Of a DNA stretch of 64,000 nucleotides, positions 61,525 through 64,000 are shown one piece after another. Position numbers and translations under genes: made by a program. The stretch's first letter is position 1. Each line of letters begins with the position of its first letter. The stretch spans positions 1-64,000 of the forward strand of contig NZ_VCNG01000021.1 in NCBI RefSeq assembly GCF_006227205.1. Reading direction: 5' to 3'. The DNA is from Pseudomonas sp. ICMP22404 (GTDB lineage Bacteria; Pseudomonadota; Gammaproteobacteria; Pseudomonadales; Pseudomonadaceae). The notes beneath the pieces are model-generated. The model was given only the letters and a program-made list of their open reading frames with translations. It did no database searches and was not told the origin of the DNA.

Positions 61525-64000
61525 TCACTGTATTTGTCGCCACATGACGCGACGGCTGCCGCCAACGGATTTGCTCAGCAGGTCGGTGATACCGCCACCT
61601 GAGTCGTTCACGACCATGTTGGTGGCTCCATTGGCACTGACGACGGCACTCAAGGTCGGGATACCACCGGTGAACACCACCCCGGCGGAGATCGTATCGA
61701 GGCTGCTGAGCTTGCCGTCGCCATTGGTGTCGAGCACCGCATAGTTGAGCATCTTACCGCTGAACGCATCCACTTCGATCAGCTTGCCGGTGCCAAAGCT
61801 GGCGCAGGGGTCGGTGGTGTCCACGGCGGCCGTGGTAAAGACCACGCGCCCAAGCACCAGATTGGCCGGGTTGATCACCCGCTCCCCGGTCAGCGCGTTG
61901 TTATACACCAGGGGCAGGTACCAGCCTTTTTTCGCAGGGTAAGTCACGTCGGTCTGGCTGGTGGTCACGAACTGCCCCGTGCTGCCCGAGAATACGCCGG
62001 TAATCGATTGAGCCTGCAGGCTCGACACCGTAATCTGCCCGGCACCACCGACGGCGTCCCAGATCGAATAGAACCCCTGCAGATCCTTGTTGAGCTTGTC
62101 AGTCGCCTCGTTGAACTTACCGGTACCGAAAAAGACCTGGACCCCACCCTGGGGGTTGTCCGCCAGCAACGGTTGAACGGTGATGGGCTGGGTCGCCCCA
62201 CCGGACGCCGTGAACAAGGGCTGGCCGGCAAACGCCAGGCCCCAGGTGGTCGGGGAGGTGCCGCTGAGGTCGAATTTCCACATCCGTCCTTTCAAGTCAC
62301 CACCGTAGGCAGCCTGCACCACATTCTGGGAGTTGACCCGAAGCTTGACCGAGGACAAGCCGTTATCGGTCTCGCTGCTGTTGATGACGATCTTGCGGAT
62401 CAGCGAACCGTCACGGATATCCACCACATACAACGCCGCCACGCCGCTGTTGCTGCCGTAGCCATTGGAAATGAACGCCGCCCAGCGACCGTCCGCCAGC
62501 CGGGCGACTTCCGGGCGGGCATAGGCGTAGCCCAGGTCGTTGAAGGTATTGGCGGTGTTGGCCACGGCCGGCGCGCTGATTTCCCACAGCGCCCGAAGCG
62601 TATTGCCGGCTGCCGCATCGAACAGTTGCACCGCAAAGAAAGTCCTGCCACCGGCCCCGGTCCCGCCCACGGCTACCGTTTTCCAGGCACTGCCCGATTG
62701 CGTATCGAATACACCAATCTGACCATCCACCAGGAATTTGTGGCTCACCCCGTTGATGTAATTGGTACTCGCGATGTCATCCAGCCCTGGCAATACGCTC
62801 GAAGGCATGTAGGCGTAACGCCGCGTGCCGTTGGCAGCGTTGATGACGCTGAAGAAGCCGTCATTGGCGTTCACCACGAGGCTGGTGTTCATGGCCCCCG
62901 CCTTGGTCGCCAGGTACGTACTGTAGCTGGTGTCGTTCAGCAGGTCCGCAGCGGTCTGGTCATTGGGCGAGGCCAGCACCAGCGGTGAGTTGATGATGTC
63001 CCCCAGCAACGCACTGCGCACCTTCAAGCCGGTTTTGTTGGTGCCTTTGCTCCACTCCACCAGGTCGTTGCCAGTGATCCCTGTGGGCAGGTTCTGGCTG
63101 AGGGTGGTTTGCTGAGCCGCTGAAAAGTTGCTGTAGGCCAGGGTCACCGGCGCATTGGTCGTGGTGTTCCACGATTGATAAAGCGGTGCCGTGGCGCCGG
63201 GGACAATGGCGGTGTCGGTGGTCCATTGCACCGCGGCCCTGTTGACCGTGCCTGCCGAGGTGAAACCGAACGCCCGGATCGTGCCACGCCAATCCTTGGG
63301 GTCATAGGTGGTCTGGTAGAAGCTGGACGTGGTGGATAACGTCGCACCGTTGGTGGTGCCGCCGCCCCCCGACCCGGCCTTGGAGGTGATATCACTCAGG
63401 GCCGATGTCAGGGCCGAGTTCAGGCCTTCGCTGTCGGTCGCCTGGTAATACCTGCCTGCACCGTAGCGAGCGGCGTCGGACAGCATCTGGTTGGTTGCGG
63501 TGAAACCAACCGTATAGGTGTTGAGGTACTGCCGGGGGAAATCCGCAGTGTCCCAGCTCTTGCCGGTGGCATCGGTACCGGTGGAGCGCATGTCGATGTC
63601 GAAGGCGAACTTGGCGATGTCGTCCAGGTACAGCGTGTCACCTTCGCCGTCGCCATTGGGATCGGCGCCGTCATTGCTGATACCGTCCCAATTTGGCAGG
63701 CGGGGGCCTCCCGTCGCGACGGCCTGCGGGTCGTTGGTCGGAAACGTCCGGTCATAGGTGGGCAAGCCGTCGGTAATCACCACGCCGAAGTTTTTCTGGC
63801 AACGGTACTGGATCGGGCTGGTATAGGTGCTGGGCGTGCCGTTGTAGTACGGCGCCATTCCCCGGAAATAGCGGGTGACCTCGTAATAGCTCTCGGCCAG
63901 CGGTGTATTGGCGACCGCGCCCAGGCCGTTGATGGCATTTATCAAGGAGGTGTAGTTGGCATTGGCCTGGGTCTGGGTAACGCTGCCGGTCACGGGCGAC
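61525..64000 (-). CDS. pilY1: PilY1, type IV pilus tip adhesin (5' end outside the window)
   Basis: At least 825 residues of the C-terminal part; the frame is open past the right edge. The region near VVITDGLPTYDRT and the acidic DGADPNGDGEGDTLYLDD belong to the von Willebrand A-like part. The C-terminal beta-propeller (Neisseria PilC domain) follows, with an EF-hand-like calcium loop DTNGDGKLSSLD about 60 residues from the end. PilY1 primes pilus assembly and acts in surface sensing. Followed by pilE as in P. aeruginosa. Confidence 0.93.
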   Translation of the reverse strand, partial: SPVTGSVTQTQANANYTSLINAINGLGAVANTPLAESYYEVTRYFRGMAPYYNGTPSTYTSPIQYRCQKNFGVVITDGLPTYDRTFPTNDPQAVATGGPRLPNWDGISNDGADPNGDGEGDTLYLDDIAKFAFDIDMRSTGTDATGKSWDTADFPRQYLNTYTVGFTATNQMLSDAARYGAGRYYQATDSEGLNSALTSALSDITSKAGSGGGGTTNGATLSTTSSFYQTTYDPKDWRGTIRAFGFTSAGTVNRAAVQWTTDTAIVPGATAPLYQSWNTTTNAPVTLAYSNFSAAQQTTLSQNLPTGITGNDLVEWSKGTNKTGLKVRSALLGDIINSPLVLASPNDQTAADLLNDTSYSTYLATKAGAMNTSLVVNANDGFFSVINAANGTRRYAYMPSSVLPGLDDIASTNYINGVSHKFLVDGQIGVFDTQSGSAWKTVAVGGTGAGGRTFFAVQLFDAAAGNTLRALWEISAPAVANTANTFNDLGYAYARPEVARLADGRWAAFISNGYGSNSGVAALYVVDIRDGSLIRKIVINSSETDNGLSSVKLRVNSQNVVQAAYGGDLKGRMWKFDLSGTSPTTWGLAFAGQPLFTASGGATQPITVQPLLADNPQGGVQVFFGTGKFNEATDKLNKDLQGFYSIWDAVGGAGQITVSSLQAQSITGVFSGSTGQFVTTSQTDVTYPAKKGWYLPLVYNNALTGERVINPANLVLGRVVFTTAAVDTTDPCASFGTGKLIEVDAFSGKMLNYAVLDTNGDGKLSSLDTISAGVVFTGGIPTLSAVVSANGATNMVVNDSGGGITDLLSKSVGGSRRVMWRQIQ

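Overview
The window is a stretch of chromosomal core genome from a Pseudomonas of the fluorescens/putida type. Nothing was searched; this rests on reading the sequence. The base composition is GC-rich, gene order matches what I remember of the P. aeruginosa PA4691-PA4739 and PA4525-PA4556 segments, and the intergenic spaces carry the GTGGGAGCGAGCCTGCTCGCGAT repeat family (shown as its parts) typical of this group. I see no prophage, insertion sequence, CRISPR array, plasmid gene or island; almost every gene is a conserved pseudomonad gene.

Layout. 68-6.1 kb (minus strand): a strong rrn-type promoter at the left edge pointing out of the window, msrPQ (periplasmic methionine sulfoxide repair), pssA, and ilvIHC (branched-chain amino acids). 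6.5-12.9 kb: DUF4124 protein, YqcC, the PBP1b activator lipoprotein LpoP with mrcB, a fused phosphotransferase/P-loop kinase, a pentapeptide-repeat protein and a TfoX-C protein. 13.0-16.3 kb: the Fur-controlled sRNA PrrF facing a ChaN-type haem-binding lipoprotein, then a Rieske protein, sfsA and an aminotransferase. 16.7-28.2 kb: dksA, gluQ, the cbrX-cbrA-cbrB carbon/nitrogen regulatory operon, the Hfq/Crc decoy sRNA CrcZ with its sigma54 promoter and CbrB site, then pcnB, folK, panB, panC and panD. 28.5-37.4 kb: pgi, acs, a 23S-type rRNA methyltransferase, a very large DUF748 protein, a DUF2845 protein and a BON protein. 37.7-43.0 kb: pilA (minus) divergent from pilB-pilC-pilD-coaE-yacG. 43.0-48.5 kb: small conserved genes, a CbiM-like permease, DUF1780, DUF3094, a type II NADH dehydrogenase and a chemoreceptor. 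48.6-49.1 kb: a minus-strand tRNA operon Asn-Pro-Lys plus a second identical Pro gene. 49.3-55.6 kb: clpB, pgeF-rluD, bamD, a PP0621-family protein. 55.6-58.5 kb: pilS-pilR. 58.7-64.0 kb: a DUF6124 protein with a structured leader, thiO, pilE and the 3' part of pilY1, which runs off the right edge.

How the parts connect. Three regulatory circuits have both regulator and target here: CbrAB with crcZ (and CA motifs at the ribosome sites of acs and the chemoreceptor that CrcZ could titrate), PilSR with a clear sigma54 promoter at pilA, and Fur with prrF. The type IV pilus is represented by major pilin, assembly ATPase, platform, prepilin peptidase, minor pilin, PilY1 and its two-component system, split over two loci.

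The least explained things are RNA-level: the DUF6124 leader, where an upstream segment can pair with the Shine-Dalgarno sequence around a perfect hairpin (59056-59170); a hairpin burying the msrP ribosome site (1748-1791); and an unexpected sigma54-type promoter before the BON gene (37510-37525). I did not find a convincing wholly new multi-gene system.
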